Shown here piece by piece: positions 6,958 to 17,000 of a stretch of DNA of 64,000 nt (position 1 is its first letter; each line of letters starts with the position of its first letter). The notes under the pieces are model-generated. The model saw only the letters and a list, made by a program, of their open reading frames with translations. It was not told the origin of the DNA and did not search any database. The stretch is from CAYGZQ01 sp964354375 [NCBI: uncultured Planctomycetota bacterium] (GTDB lineage Bacteria; JAJVIF01; JAPKYR01): contig CAYGZQ010000002.1 in assembly GCA_964354375.1 (NCBI GenBank), positions 47,649 through 111,648 on the forward strand. Direction: 5' to 3'. The translations under genes were made by a program, and so were the position numbers.

Positions 6958-9006
6958 CTACAGCCTGAAGATCCGGAGCCCGTTCATGTCGTCCCACATA
7001 TACGCGTAGCCCCCCGACACGGCCAGCCTGGAAGAGAGCACCTGCCAGGTCATCATCTCATCCGTCGTGAACGGACTCTCGACCGCAGATTCGGGAAGAT
7101 CGATCCTGACTGCTCTGACAGCCCGATCGCCCGGGGCGTCCGAATACGCATACCGGTCCGATAGGGCTACCGACCATCCCCACGGAGAAAGGGTGTTCAC
7201 TGTGGACGCCGATTCAGGGGGGTCGATGTCAACAATGTGAAGCAGGGAGCCTGCCGGCCCCCACCCAAGATCGCCGATCACTGTGCACGCAGCGTACGCG
7301 TATCCGTCCGAAATGACCAAGTCACCAGTCACTTCCGGCCACACGATGTCGTTCACAACGGATGCCGATTCCGGAGGATCGATGTCGATTATCTGAAGGC
7401 CGCCTCCGAAGAACTCTGCGCCTTCCTGCCAGCACATTCCCCCCACATACGCATAGCCCCCCGACACAGCCAGTGTAGAGGAAAATCCAGGAATGGCCAC
7501 GCTCTTGATCACCGAGGCAGACTCGGGTGGGTCGACGTCGACTATCTGGAGCCAGGACTCTCCCGGTTTCTCCGGACCGAACTCTCCGGACCCTGCAGCC
7601 GCAACATACGCGTACCCACCCGACGCCGCCACTCCCATCGAACCCCCGGAGATTTCAACGGTCTTCACTATGGATGCAGATTCGGGAGGATCAATGTCGA
7701 TTATCTGGAGGCGGAACTCCGTCAAGACATCGGGATCCGGACCTCCCCCCACACTGACAAACGCATAGCCACCCGACACAGCCAGACCGATGGCTCCCGC
7801 CGCATCAACGATCTTCACTATCGACGGAGATTCCGGAGCATCGAGATCCAGTATCACAAGACCGGACTCTGTGTCCGCAACATACGCGTAGCCTTCCGAG
7901 ACCGTGACGTCCGCGACTGACCACGACTTGTCCACGCAGGCGACGATTGATGTAGATTCGGGAGGATCGATATCGACCACATTGAGACCGGCAGCCATGT
8001 CGGCCACATACGCGTAACCCCCTTCGATCGTCACATCCACCGCAGAGGGCATGTCGACGGTCTTCACGACCGACGCAGAATCGGGAGGATCTATATCGAG
8101 TACCTGGAGGCCGAGCTCTCTATTCGCCACGTACGCGTAGCCTCCCGACACTGCTACGCAAACAGCGTCTCCCAGGGTCTCCACGGTTTTCACAATCGAG
8201 GCAGACTCGGGAGCGCCGATATCGACAATCTGGAGGCCTTCATCGAAGTCCGCCACATAGGCGTAAGGCCCTGATATGTCCACACCTTGGGCGAGCCCCG
8301 TTGTGGGCACAGTCGTCAATATCGACGCGGACTCGGGAGAATCGATGTCCACAATCTGAAGTCCGCCGAGACCGTCGGCCACATAAGCGTATTCGCCCGA
8401 CACGGCTACACTTTGGGCTATGGCCGGCATATCAACTGTTTTCACGACCGACGCAGACTCGGGAGGATCAACGTCGATTAAGTGGAGTCCGCCGACGCCG
8501 GAGACCACAAAAGCGTACCCATCCGACACGTCCACACCCTGGGCGACCACCGGTGCAGAGATGATTTTCACTACGGACGCAGACTCGGGAGGATAAATGT
8601 CAACAATCACAAGACCCGAGAAACCCGCCGCAACATACGCATAGCCACCCGATACCGCTACCCCGATGGCCTCTCCCGGCGAGGTCTCGCCGCCGGGCTC
8701 CATCGGCATGACGACTTTGTTGACCCAGACAGGGTTCGATGGGTCGGAAATGTCGAAGATGTGAAGGCCGTTTGGGCCACCGGCCACGTAGCAGAGGGTC
8801 CCGTCGACGCACATGGACCTTACCGAGATGTTCAGCCACGGAGGGGTGATATCCACTGGGTTGAAGGATGCCGCATCCTGCGGAGCTTCAGGCGAATCCG
8901 AGCCTCCGTACGCCCTGCCGGTGAAAGAAGGGCTCACCAGAATCAGCAAGAGGACCGCGGGCAGAATCGCAATTGCCCGAGTCGCGGCCAACCTGTTCTT
9001 TCTCAT
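6958..9006 (-). CDS. Secreted LVIVD-repeat protein, probable double seven-bladed beta-propeller
   Basis: ATG 9006 is chosen because GGGAGGAAGC precedes it and the 682-residue product then starts with a signal peptide (basic MRKNR, hydrophobic core, cleavage near GRAYG). The mature protein is built of about 43-residue repeats of the form YAYVADxxxGLQIVDIDPPES. I count 14 GLxI-type motifs, the last being the terminal GLRIFRL. This fits two seven-bladed propellers. It lacks the FDVRG N-terminal domain of its relatives but keeps the NPVDITP linker before the first blade. Likely exported and surface or periplasmic; ligand unknown. Confidence 0.8.
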   Translation of the reverse strand: MRKNRLAATRAIAILPAVLLLILVSPSFTGRAYGGSDSPEAPQDAASFNPVDITPPWLNISVRSMCVDGTLCYVAGGPNGLHIFDISDPSNPVWVNKVVMPMEPGGETSPGEAIGVAVSGGYAYVAAGFSGLVIVDIYPPESASVVKIISAPVVAQGVDVSDGYAFVVSGVGGLHLIDVDPPESASVVKTVDMPAIAQSVAVSGEYAYVADGLGGLQIVDIDSPESASILTTVPTTGLAQGVDISGPYAYVADFDEGLQIVDIGAPESASIVKTVETLGDAVCVAVSGGYAYVANRELGLQVLDIDPPDSASVVKTVDMPSAVDVTIEGGYAYVADMAAGLNVVDIDPPESTSIVACVDKSWSVADVTVSEGYAYVADTESGLVILDLDAPESPSIVKIVDAAGAIGLAVSGGYAFVSVGGGPDPDVLTEFRLQIIDIDPPESASIVKTVEISGGSMGVAASGGYAYVAAAGSGEFGPEKPGESWLQIVDVDPPESASVIKSVAIPGFSSTLAVSGGYAYVGGMCWQEGAEFFGGGLQIIDIDPPESASVVNDIVWPEVTGDLVISDGYAYAACTVIGDLGWGPAGSLLHIVDIDPPESASTVNTLSPWGWSVALSDRYAYSDAPGDRAVRAVRIDLPESAVESPFTTDEMMTWQVLSSRLAVSGGYAYMWDDMNGLRIFRL

Positions 9007-9056
9007 GTTTGCTTCCTCCCATTGTCGAAGCGTTGCATAGGACAACGCAAAGGACG

Positions 9057-9581
9057 CTATCTTCCCATCTCGAACAAACTCCCGGCAAGATAGATGTCTT
9101 TTTGCACCGACGAAAACGGCTCGACGAGGGGATACCTGTGTCCGTGCGACAGGTTCTCGATCGTCGATTTCTCCAGATCGATCCGGAGCTCCTCGCCGGA
9201 CTCGATGTCCGTGTCGATAATGCCGGGACAGACCACAAGCGGCCAGCCTGAGTTGATCGCGTTCCTCTTGTAGATCGCGCCGAAGCTCTCACCGACAATC
9301 GCCTGCACACCCAGCGCGACAAAACAATCGACCGCCTGCTGTCGCGACGACCCGCAGCCGAAATTGTGCCCCACGACGAGAATATCGCCGGGCTTGCACT
9401 TCTTCGGGAAATCCTCCCATCCGGCGAGATTCCCGAACGCGTGCGGGGCCATCAGATTCGGATCGGTGATGTGCAGGTGCGCGTTGTGGAAGATCATGTC
9501 GGTGTCAATGTCGTCGATGCGCTTGCCGTCCGGCGCGCGTACAACCCAGCACCGTCCTGTCAGTTGATGCGGTCGACTCAT
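9057..9581 (-). CDS. Aconitase/IPMI-family hydro-lyase, small subunit (set 1)
   Basis: A 174-residue swivel-domain subunit with the family motifs DIDTDMIF near the N-terminus and [14 protein letters not shown] in the middle. The substrate-selectivity loop that reads YLRT in 3-isopropylmalate isomerase reads HLHIT here, so the substrate cannot be assumed to be isopropylmalate. Its ATG overlaps the stop of the large subunit by 4 bases, showing coupled translation. Candidate activities are isopropylmalate isomerase, aconitase, homoaconitase or a related dimethylmalate- or citramalate-type hydro-lyase. Confidence 0.8.
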   Translation of the reverse strand: MSRPHQLTGRCWVVRAPDGKRIDDIDTDMIFHNAHLHITDPNLMAPHAFGNLAGWEDFPKKCKPGDILVVGHNFGCGSSRQQAVDCFVALGVQAIVGESFGAIYKRNAINSGWPLVVCPGIIDTDIESGEELRIDLEKSTIENLSHGHRYPLVEPFSSVQKDIYLAGSLFEMGR

Positions 9582-10846
9582 TTCAGCACCTCCCCGGGAT
9601 CGATAATCTCGCCTGCCATGATGGATGCAGCGGCGGTGGCGGGGCTTGAGAGGTAGGTGTCGCCCTTGCCCTGCTTGCCCTTGAAATTGCGGTTGGAGGT
9701 CGACACCTGCACCTCGCCCTCGCCGGTCATGCCGACCTGTCCCGCGGCGCATCCACCGCATCCGGCTGACTGCACCATCGCACCTACACCCACAAACCTC
9801 TCCAGCAAGCCCCGTTTCATCATTTCCACGTACACCCGTCGAGTCGCAGGCACCACCTTGAGCGTTCGACCTTCCGCGATGTGAGCTTCCCTCTTCAGAA
9901 ACGTGGCTGCGATGTCCATGTCGCTGAAACGCCCGTTGGTGCAGCTACCGATGAATGCCGTGTCGATCTTCCGGCCCGCGACATCCGCCACCTGAGCGAT
10001 ATCATTGGGACTCCCGGGTCGCGCCACGAGCGGGCGGAGATCGTTGATGTCGAACGTGAGCTGCTCGGCGTATTGCGCATCTTCATCCGCCTTGAATTCA
10101 TCGTACTCGTCGGGATCGTACGGGAACCCGTCGAAATCCCTAGTCATCTCGTCGGGCATGATGAGCGCGGCGATCGCGCCCATCTCCGTGGCCATGCTCG
10201 CGAGCGTGATGCGCTCGTCGATACTCATCGCGTGGATCGCGCCGCCGTAGAACTCGACCGCCTTCCCGAGAAGCTTGGTCGTGCCGAGCTCGCCGCAAAG
10301 CATAAGGGTGATGTCCTTGGCCGACGTGGGGAACTGGATGTCGCCCTTGATCGTGATTCTGACCGTCTCGGGGACCTCGAACCATGTGTACCCGTTCGCC
10401 CAGACAAACGCGATGTCCTGGTCGCCCATGCCCTGTCCGAAGCATCCGACCGCGCCCAGGATGTTCATGTGGCTGTCGGTCCCGACCGCGGTCCGTCCCG
10501 GTTGAGCGTAGTTTTCCTCGATCAGAATGTGCGATCCGATACCCAGTCCGACATCGTAAACTTTCAGTCCGTGTTTCTGGGCGAAAACCCGGCAGGCCTG
10601 CTGGTTGTCGGCGTACCCGATGGTCGTGGCGGGCGAATTGCAGTCAAGGGTGAAGAGGGTCTTCGAGGGGTCGCTCACGGGACGGTCGGGGTAGTGCTTC
10701 TTCAAGTTGGCGACCACGCTCGCGCCGCCGAAATCGCGGGCGGAGCGGACATCGATCATGATCCAGACGATTCGTCCGGGCTCCACCTTCTCGCGCATGT
10801 CGCGAAGGTGAGAGACGAAGATTTTCTCGATCACTGTGTGAGGCAT
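9578..10846 (-). CDS. Aconitase/IPMI-family hydro-lyase, large subunit (set 1)
   Basis: A 422-residue Fe-S subunit from ATG 10846 (GGGGGAAG upstream). The three cluster cysteines are visible in GSCTNGR and GCGGC, and GTDSHMN forms part of the active site. The second cysteine context SAGCGGCAAGQ differs from the usual GCGPCLG. An acidic insertion rich in Asp, Glu and Tyr (DPDEYDEFKADEDAQY) lies mid-protein. It forms a heterodimer with the downstream small subunit. The pair is isolated between two surface-protein genes, so the pathway is not revealed by context. A second, different pair occurs at 19771-21539. Confidence 0.82.
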   Translation of the reverse strand: MPHTVIEKIFVSHLRDMREKVEPGRIVWIMIDVRSARDFGGASVVANLKKHYPDRPVSDPSKTLFTLDCNSPATTIGYADNQQACRVFAQKHGLKVYDVGLGIGSHILIEENYAQPGRTAVGTDSHMNILGAVGCFGQGMGDQDIAFVWANGYTWFEVPETVRITIKGDIQFPTSAKDITLMLCGELGTTKLLGKAVEFYGGAIHAMSIDERITLASMATEMGAIAALIMPDEMTRDFDGFPYDPDEYDEFKADEDAQYAEQLTFDINDLRPLVARPGSPNDIAQVADVAGRKIDTAFIGSCTNGRFSDMDIAATFLKREAHIAEGRTLKVVPATRRVYVEMMKRGLLERFVGVGAMVQSAGCGGCAAGQVGMTGEGEVQVSTSNRNFKGKQGKGDTYLSSPATAAASIMAGEIIDPGEVLK

Positions 10847-10926
10847 GTCTTCCCCCATCTCTCCTCGAGGTGCTGAGATTGTCTCAGAAGGAGGAAAGGG
10901 GGTCAACAGGTGGGCAAAGCATCCAA

Positions 10927-11083
10927 GGCCGAATGTAAGAGACTGTCGAAAAAGTCCAAGATATGGACAATCCGCATGTGGGGCAGGCTTTCCAGCCTGC
11001 CATTCATGCGGTGTTCAAAGACGGCAGGCTGGAAAGCCTGCCCCACAAGGCGACTTCTTCAACAGCACCGTAAGTAAGGGCGC
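10927..11083. repeat. Palindromic element B
   Basis: The left end reads GGCCGAATGTAAGAGACTGT followed by CGAAAAAGTC; the right end holds GACTTCTTCAACAG and ACCGTAAGTAAGGGCGC. Inside is a near-perfect 24-bp inverted pair around AGGCTTTCCAGCCTGCC and GGCAGGCTGGAAAGCCT. It shares ends with element A. It fills most of the divergent gap between the hydro-lyase and the next lipoprotein. Confidence 0.7.
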
Positions 11084-11097
11084 TTGCTGGGATAATC

Positions 11098-11113
11098 TGA
11101 TATAATGTGTATA
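11098..11113 (+). promoter_or_regulatory. Extended -10 promoter giving a leaderless mRNA
   Basis: TGATATAAT is a perfect extended -10; its TATAAT (11101-11106) places the start of transcription at about 11113, the A of the ATG. No Shine-Dalgarno sequence is present. Confidence 0.5.
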
Positions 11114-13941
11114 TGCGAGCTGCGAAGCGGTTTTGGGTCATTTTTCTGCTTCTCATCATGGGTTGCGGCGGACGAGGGGGTATTACACTGCCGAATGCCG
11201 GTGAAAATCCCCAACCCGACCGTCCCGGATCGGCTGCAAGAACGATCTGGGGCATGTGGCATGTGAGCATCGACTCGAACACCCTCGACGCGTCGATTGA
11301 TCCGATACGCGGGGCGCAGTTCACGGCCAATGTCACCAGGTTCATGCAGCCGCCGATCAGCCCGATCAATCTCCTCAGCATCACAGTCGACCCGGAGAGC
11401 GATCCGCCGAACGGCTACTTCGTGCTGTACATCAGCGCCCATCATCCGTTCCCGGGGATTGCCAGGCTGAGCGGGTTCGATGTGAGGGGGATTCTGTTCT
11501 CGGACGGATCGATCCAGGGAATCCACGACCCGGGCGTGCTTCGCGCAGGTCCAGGGGACACTCGGCTGGTGAACGCGGACGGCTACACCCGCTGGTGGAA
11601 CTGGCCGGAGTTCATGACGTACGGGAAGATTTTCGGAGCCACTCAGGGTGCATCCGCTCCAGTATGCCAGCCGACATCCACCGTGAACGGCTACAAGTAC
11701 TTCGCGGACGGTCTCGATTCCGATCAGCCTGTCGCGTCTCTCGATCCCCTGTCCAGAGGATTCTTCAGGACCGTGCCGGGAGTGAACACGCGCCGCTACG
11801 AAGTCCGGTTCAAGCAGGTGGGCGGACAGACGGTTTTCGCTTTCAACTACGCGATCGACGCGAGCTGGTCGCTGCCCGACCCTGCGTATGAGCCGGACTA
11901 TCCGGTCGAGGCATTCGATCTGTCGGCGAACTGCCGGGAAGCGTTCAATGTGTCGGTGGACGACACCGGATCGACCGCTTGGTACGTGGACGAGACGCAT
12001 AGCGGTGGCGAGTTGGCGCTCCGGATAGAGGTATTTGACTGGCAAGGCGGAGCAAGCGGAAATGTTCCGGGCGAAGTGTCCGGCATTTTCCTTGAGGGCG
12101 GAGTTTTGCCGGGCGAGTATGATGTTTTAGCGAACGCGGCGATCCTTCCGGGCACAACCGCGAACTCGTCGATTTACGAGGTGGAAATCGCCGATTTGAG
12201 CCTGACAAGCTCAGGACTATTCGAGCTTTTCGGGACTGTGGAGAGCTCGAACCCCAACACTTACAAACCCCAGGTACCCAATGGGGATGCGTTTGAGTAT
12301 CCCGCCGCACCGCTAGCGGCTTACTTCACGTGCAGGGTTTCGGTGCTCGACGCCGCGCCTTTGGAAATCAGCATCACCGGGATCGAGCCGGACGAGGGCG
12401 TCCCCGACTGCACTCCGGAGCATGTGGTGATCACAGGCGATGGTTTCATCGACGGCGCCACAACATTCCGGCTGGAACGCGCAGCCGAGCCGGATATCGC
12501 AGCGGAGAATGTCCAATGCATCAGCGTGAGCACGATCGAGGGCGATCTTCTTCTCGCCGGAGCTCTTCCGGGACCGTGGGACGCGGTGGTCGAGAATCCC
12601 GGGGGAGCAACCGACGCGCTTGATGACGGTTTCACCGTTTTGCCCGCGATCTATGTCGACGGCGACAACGCCGGTGACCCGCTCATGGACGGCACGCCGG
12701 ATCATCCGTTCGACACGATCCAGAAGGGGGTCGACGCCGCGTACGGGTCGAGCGACGAGCCGGTCATCGTCGATCAGTGCCTGTCGAACTATGCCCCGTT
12801 TACGCTCCACGATAACAGCCATGTCATCGGCTGCAACTGGAACGACGGATCGGGATGGCCCACAGTCACGCAGGAAGACCAATTCACCTACGGACCCAAT
12901 GTCAATAACGTCACGATCGAGGGGCTGTTCTTCGATCTCTACCTTCACACCGGCACGTACGATCCCAATTGGCACTATTATTATTCATACGGTGTGTATT
13001 TCGATCAGGGCACCGGCATCACAATTACGAGATGCAAGTTCTCGGGATACGGGACGGTGCAGTTCACCTATTTCGTGCATTTCCTCCGCTCGTCCGATGT
13101 GGAAATCTCGTACTGCGAGTTCACGAATCTGTTTCGTCGCGGACCGACCAACGAGGCCCGGATGTTCAGCGTCCTGGATTGTGAGAGCGTAACGGGCCTC
13201 CTGTGCCATCATTGCGAGTTCCACCACATAGGTTACGATCAGGCGGATTCGGGCGAGTACGGCAGCCAGACCGAAGTGATAAGGACCTACGGCTGGGACC
13301 CGCATACATCGAACGAGGACTTTCACAATCTTCTCATCTACGATCTTTTTGACAAGACAAACGCCGTCGGGCAGACTCAGAATTACCTTTCCGCTTTCGG
13401 CATTTATCAGCCATCGGGAGACTATTTCAAGCTCCATAACGTTACGGTCGACGACATACGTCACGCGGACCCCCCGTCCGACACGATCGTGGAGTCGGGA
13501 CACGTGAACGCAGCATATATGGCGCAGGTATGGGCAGAGGTCAGGACATGGAAGAACAACATTGTCTCGAACATCCAGCCCACGGATGAAAGCATGGAGA
13601 GCGGGGTCAGCTCGTATTATGGCTGGTGGGTCGACAACTACTGCGATCCGCCCCCCTCTCCTCAGCCAATGGACTATTCTCTCTGTTCCAGCCTGGGGAA
13701 ACCGCTGCCCAACGGAGCGAATACGTGGCAATGGGATTCGGGATTCATCAACCAGTGCAGCGCGGGTGTTGGGTGCTACCAGAATTCGCAGGATATCGAT
13801 CCGATGTACGACATGACCCCCGGTTCCGGCTTCTACCATCCGACCAATCCGCTGATAGCGTCCGGCGCGGACGATGGGTCCGAGATGGGGGCGTTTGGAG
13901 GTCCGGAAGGCGACTGGATTCCGCCGAGCCAGTTGGAGTAG
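11113..13941 (+). CDS. Modular lipoprotein: FDVRG domain, IPT-like domain, parallel beta-helix
   Basis: A 942-residue lipoprotein with lipobox IMGC at Cys18. The first 350 or so residues form the domain shared with four other lipoproteins here, with hallmarks HPFPGIARLSGFDVRGI, LVNADGYTRWWN, YKYFADGL and YAIDASW. An IPT/TIG-like domain (ITGIEPDEG...VVITGDGF) follows near 405-500, then a repetitive C-terminal half with many NN, IxxC and HxxI turns (ITITRCKFSGYG, DVEISYCEFTNL) typical of right-handed parallel beta-helices. It may bind or process polysaccharide, but no catalytic residues can be named. GTG 11107 is an alternative start two codons upstream. Confidence 0.75.
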   Translation: MRAAKRFWVIFLLLIMGCGGRGGITLPNAGENPQPDRPGSAARTIWGMWHVSIDSNTLDASIDPIRGAQFTANVTRFMQPPISPINLLSITVDPESDPPNGYFVLYISAHHPFPGIARLSGFDVRGILFSDGSIQGIHDPGVLRAGPGDTRLVNADGYTRWWNWPEFMTYGKIFGATQGASAPVCQPTSTVNGYKYFADGLDSDQPVASLDPLSRGFFRTVPGVNTRRYEVRFKQVGGQTVFAFNYAIDASWSLPDPAYEPDYPVEAFDLSANCREAFNVSVDDTGSTAWYVDETHSGGELALRIEVFDWQGGASGNVPGEVSGIFLEGGVLPGEYDVLANAAILPGTTANSSIYEVEIADLSLTSSGLFELFGTVESSNPNTYKPQVPNGDAFEYPAAPLAAYFTCRVSVLDAAPLEISITGIEPDEGVPDCTPEHVVITGDGFIDGATTFRLERAAEPDIAAENVQCISVSTIEGDLLLAGALPGPWDAVVENPGGATDALDDGFTVLPAIYVDGDNAGDPLMDGTPDHPFDTIQKGVDAAYGSSDEPVIVDQCLSNYAPFTLHDNSHVIGCNWNDGSGWPTVTQEDQFTYGPNVNNVTIEGLFFDLYLHTGTYDPNWHYYYSYGVYFDQGTGITITRCKFSGYGTVQFTYFVHFLRSSDVEISYCEFTNLFRRGPTNEARMFSVLDCESVTGLLCHHCEFHHIGYDQADSGEYGSQTEVIRTYGWDPHTSNEDFHNLLIYDLFDKTNAVGQTQNYLSAFGIYQPSGDYFKLHNVTVDDIRHADPPSDTIVESGHVNAAYMAQVWAEVRTWKNNIVSNIQPTDESMESGVSSYYGWWVDNYCDPPPSPQPMDYSLCSSLGKPLPNGANTWQWDSGFINQCSAGVGCYQNSQDIDPMYDMTPGSGFYHPTNPLIASGADDGSEMGAFGGPEGDWIPPSQLE

Positions 13942-13957
13942 TCGCCAGTGTATCCAA

Positions 13958-14036
13958 GGCCCGAACGTAAGTGAGGGCGCATTCCTAATCGGCCAATATA
14001 GCTGCGGTTGACAGCGCCCTCACTGACGTTCGGGCC
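13958..14036. repeat. Palindromic element C, possible bidirectional terminator
   Basis: Arms of 23 bases starting GGCCCGAACGTAAGTGAGGG and ending in its complement differ at one position. It lies between two convergent lipoprotein genes and shares the GGCCCGAACGTAAG end with element A. It may also terminate transcription from both sides, although no T tract follows. Confidence 0.65.
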
Positions 14037-14058
14037 CTGGATATGGATTCCGGGATGT

Positions 14059-17000
14059 TCAATACAGATCGTAAATCTTGAGACCGATCCGCGTGTGCAT
14101 TTCGTAAAGGATGCCCTTGTTGTCAAGAAGTCCGGTGTTGGGGAAACCGGGGCAGGGAGTGGTCACCTCGCCGAAGACCTGCGGATCGTTGGGCGGCCAG
14201 AGATTGACCGCGACCGTCGGGCTGACGTCATCGGCGACGTAGGCATTCTGGCTGTCGATTGCCATGAATTTCATGCTGGGCGCGTACGGAAGCGTGACTG
14301 ATCCGACAACGCTGGGCGCATTGCCGGTGCTGATGTCGAGGACCTCGAGGGTATCGCTTGTGAGCATGTACAGGTAGTCGCCGCGCACCTTGAGCTCGTT
14401 GATATTATGAGCCATTGGAAGGCTGTTCACCTGCTGCGGTGCATCAATGTTGCTGAGGCTGAAGACCAGGAGGGTTTGTCCGTTCGAGCCATACATGTAG
14501 GAGCCTTTGAGCGCCAAATGCCACGCCGGCCAGGGAATCATCACGGGCCCCAGCGCTGTAACCGTCGGGAAAGAGCTGATGTCATAGACATATATCAGCC
14601 CATTGAGCAGACTGACGTAGCAGCGGGCGTCCGTAAGGGCCGGGGAGATGACATCCCCCCCGAGGTTCTCACTATATACGGCAAGCAACTCAGGGATGGC
14701 CCCCCCGTCGACGAGGGCAAAGCTCTGTCCCTGGCTGGATCCGATCGCAAAGACATCACCGAGTACAGCGATAGAATCGAAGTACAACCCCGGGATGGGC
14801 CAACTTACTGCGACAACCGGGTGAAGGACATCGGTGTTGTCCAGGAAAGTGAGCGCCCCGAAAGAGCCGTCGCTCTGGCAGAAAATGCCGTAGTCTCCTG
14901 TGAAGGCACCGCAAATGGGGGCGTTCACGCATTGGGCGTAGGTCATCAGTATCGGACTCAGCGGTATGCTGAGATCATAGACCGCGAAGCCGCCATGCTC
15001 ACAAACACACATCAGAATATCCCCGTCCGCGTCCAGGGATATCGGGAGGGAAAACGTATCCTCGCTGGTCACCACAGTGGGATTATCAGGACTGGAAAAG
15101 TCGACGACCGTGACGCCTTCGTCACCGTCGGCTGCGTAGCACGTGGTTCCATGGACACAGATGTTCACTCCGTCACCCGGCAAATCGGCATAGCCGTGAG
15201 CATTAAGCTGCGTAACCGGCGAATAGCTCAGGACACTCACTCCGGAGACGGGACCGGGCATCACGTAGCTGTGGACAAGATACCAGCCCGAGACCTCAAG
15301 GTCCTTGAATTCAGCTCCCCCACCGGAATAGGCATTGCCGTTCGGGGTGACATCCAGAGGGTTCTCGACCACGAAAACCCTGAGTTGGGCTGGGAATAAC
15401 ACGGCAAGCGAAGTATGGGAACCCTCGGGGTCAATGACTTCGAGGTCAATGGGTTTCTCGTCGATCACGAAGTCGCTCACCCAGACGGGAGCCGCGGGAT
15501 TGACCAGGTAATCGTAGATGCTCACGCGCCAGTTGAGGCCCGTCCCTGCGGCTACATACATGTATCGGGAATCCATCGCGATATCCGCCACCCCGCTATT
15601 AACCACGAGCGCATCCTCGGTCAGCTCGGGCGCGGCCGGATCCGTGAAGTCAACCATGTCGATTCCCGCCGGATTCGCGGTGGGGTCCTCCCACGAGTAC
15701 ATGTAGGGATAATCAAACGCCGGCTCGGAGCCACATTTGTCGTAGATTCGGGACACAAATACAGCACCGCCATAGTCGGACACGTCGTAAACCCAGTATC
15801 CGACCACTCCTGCCAGAAAGGCGTAGTCGCCATGCTTCTTGACCCAGATTGCGTCACAATCAAGATTCCAGGGCGTGATGTCGACCGGATTGTCGGGAAT
15901 GGTGTCGACGATGCTGAAGTCCGATTCCAGAAGGTAGACCATTGCGCCCCCTCCGGAGATAGTGAACTGGTCGACTCTGAGCCTTACGTAGTAAGTGCCG
16001 GGACCCAGGTCCAGCGGATCAAGCTCGATTTTCAGGATGCCGCCGCCCACGATGGTCGATTTGTCGAGCAGTTGCGCCTGTGAATCGTAGAACTCTATCT
16101 TGGCCTTCTGGGCATCTTGATACCATCGGATTTCTCCTTCCGGTCTGAAGCCGGGGGCGATCTCGAAGAAGTACCAATCCTCGTAATCGACAACGTCGCA
16201 CAACGTGTCCTCGATCTGATCGCCGGGCCCGATCGGCTCCGCCTCCGGCATGGAGTTGTTCATGTCGGCGTCGCACGGGGGATCGACAATGTCGACCGTA
16301 AGAGCCTGCCAGGATGAAATCGCCGATGATACTGCCGCTGGGTAGCCGAGGCCCTGGTCGTAGGTCTGGCCGTCGTTGGATTCTGCCCTGACCGCGACCA
16401 GGGCAGTTCCCGGCTGCGACGGAACCGCCTTGCCCGTCAGGTCGACTGAGTACTGCGCCTTGATCGGGGTCTCGCCCACCAGCGTGCCGTCAACCACTCC
16501 CGCATAGAGATCGGGGGCGTACGCGCGCACGAGATTGACCTGTCCGGCGATGTCAGCCGCAGCCTGTCCCTGCCAGTCATGGACATTAGTCGCAAGCCTC
16601 AGAACTCCGCCCTTCATGCCGGTCTCGCTGTCATAGAATAGCGTGTTGACCGTCGGCACGACGACCACATCGTACGGCTCGGGCTCATTCGCACTCAGCG
16701 GGAAATCATCCGGGACAGCGGAAGGCGGATTCGGACTCGGCGCGGCCCACGATGCATCGACGGCATAACCATAGATAACCTGGGGTCCGGGGTTCATCGG
16801 AAATCTGATCAGGTACCTTCTCGTGTTGCTGCTTCCCGCGGTGAAAACACCGCGTCCGGTGTCGGCATCCATCGCGGTGTTGTGGACAGAGCCCATGCTG
16901 TCCGTCGCCTCGAGCGCGTCGGCGAAATATTTGTACGGGTTCACAGTCGCGGTGAGGCTGCTCGCCGACGAGTTCGTCAGGACCCCCTGCGTGTAGCCGA

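Noticed and set aside
6958-9006. Regular 129-base periodicity suggesting a CRISPR or satellite
   Set aside because: The period equals the 43-residue protein repeat and the reading frame is preserved throughout; there are no short identical repeats with unique spacers.
9057-10846. Leucine biosynthesis operon leuCD
   Set aside because: No leuA or leuB neighbour and atypical loop residues; I keep the generic hydro-lyase call.
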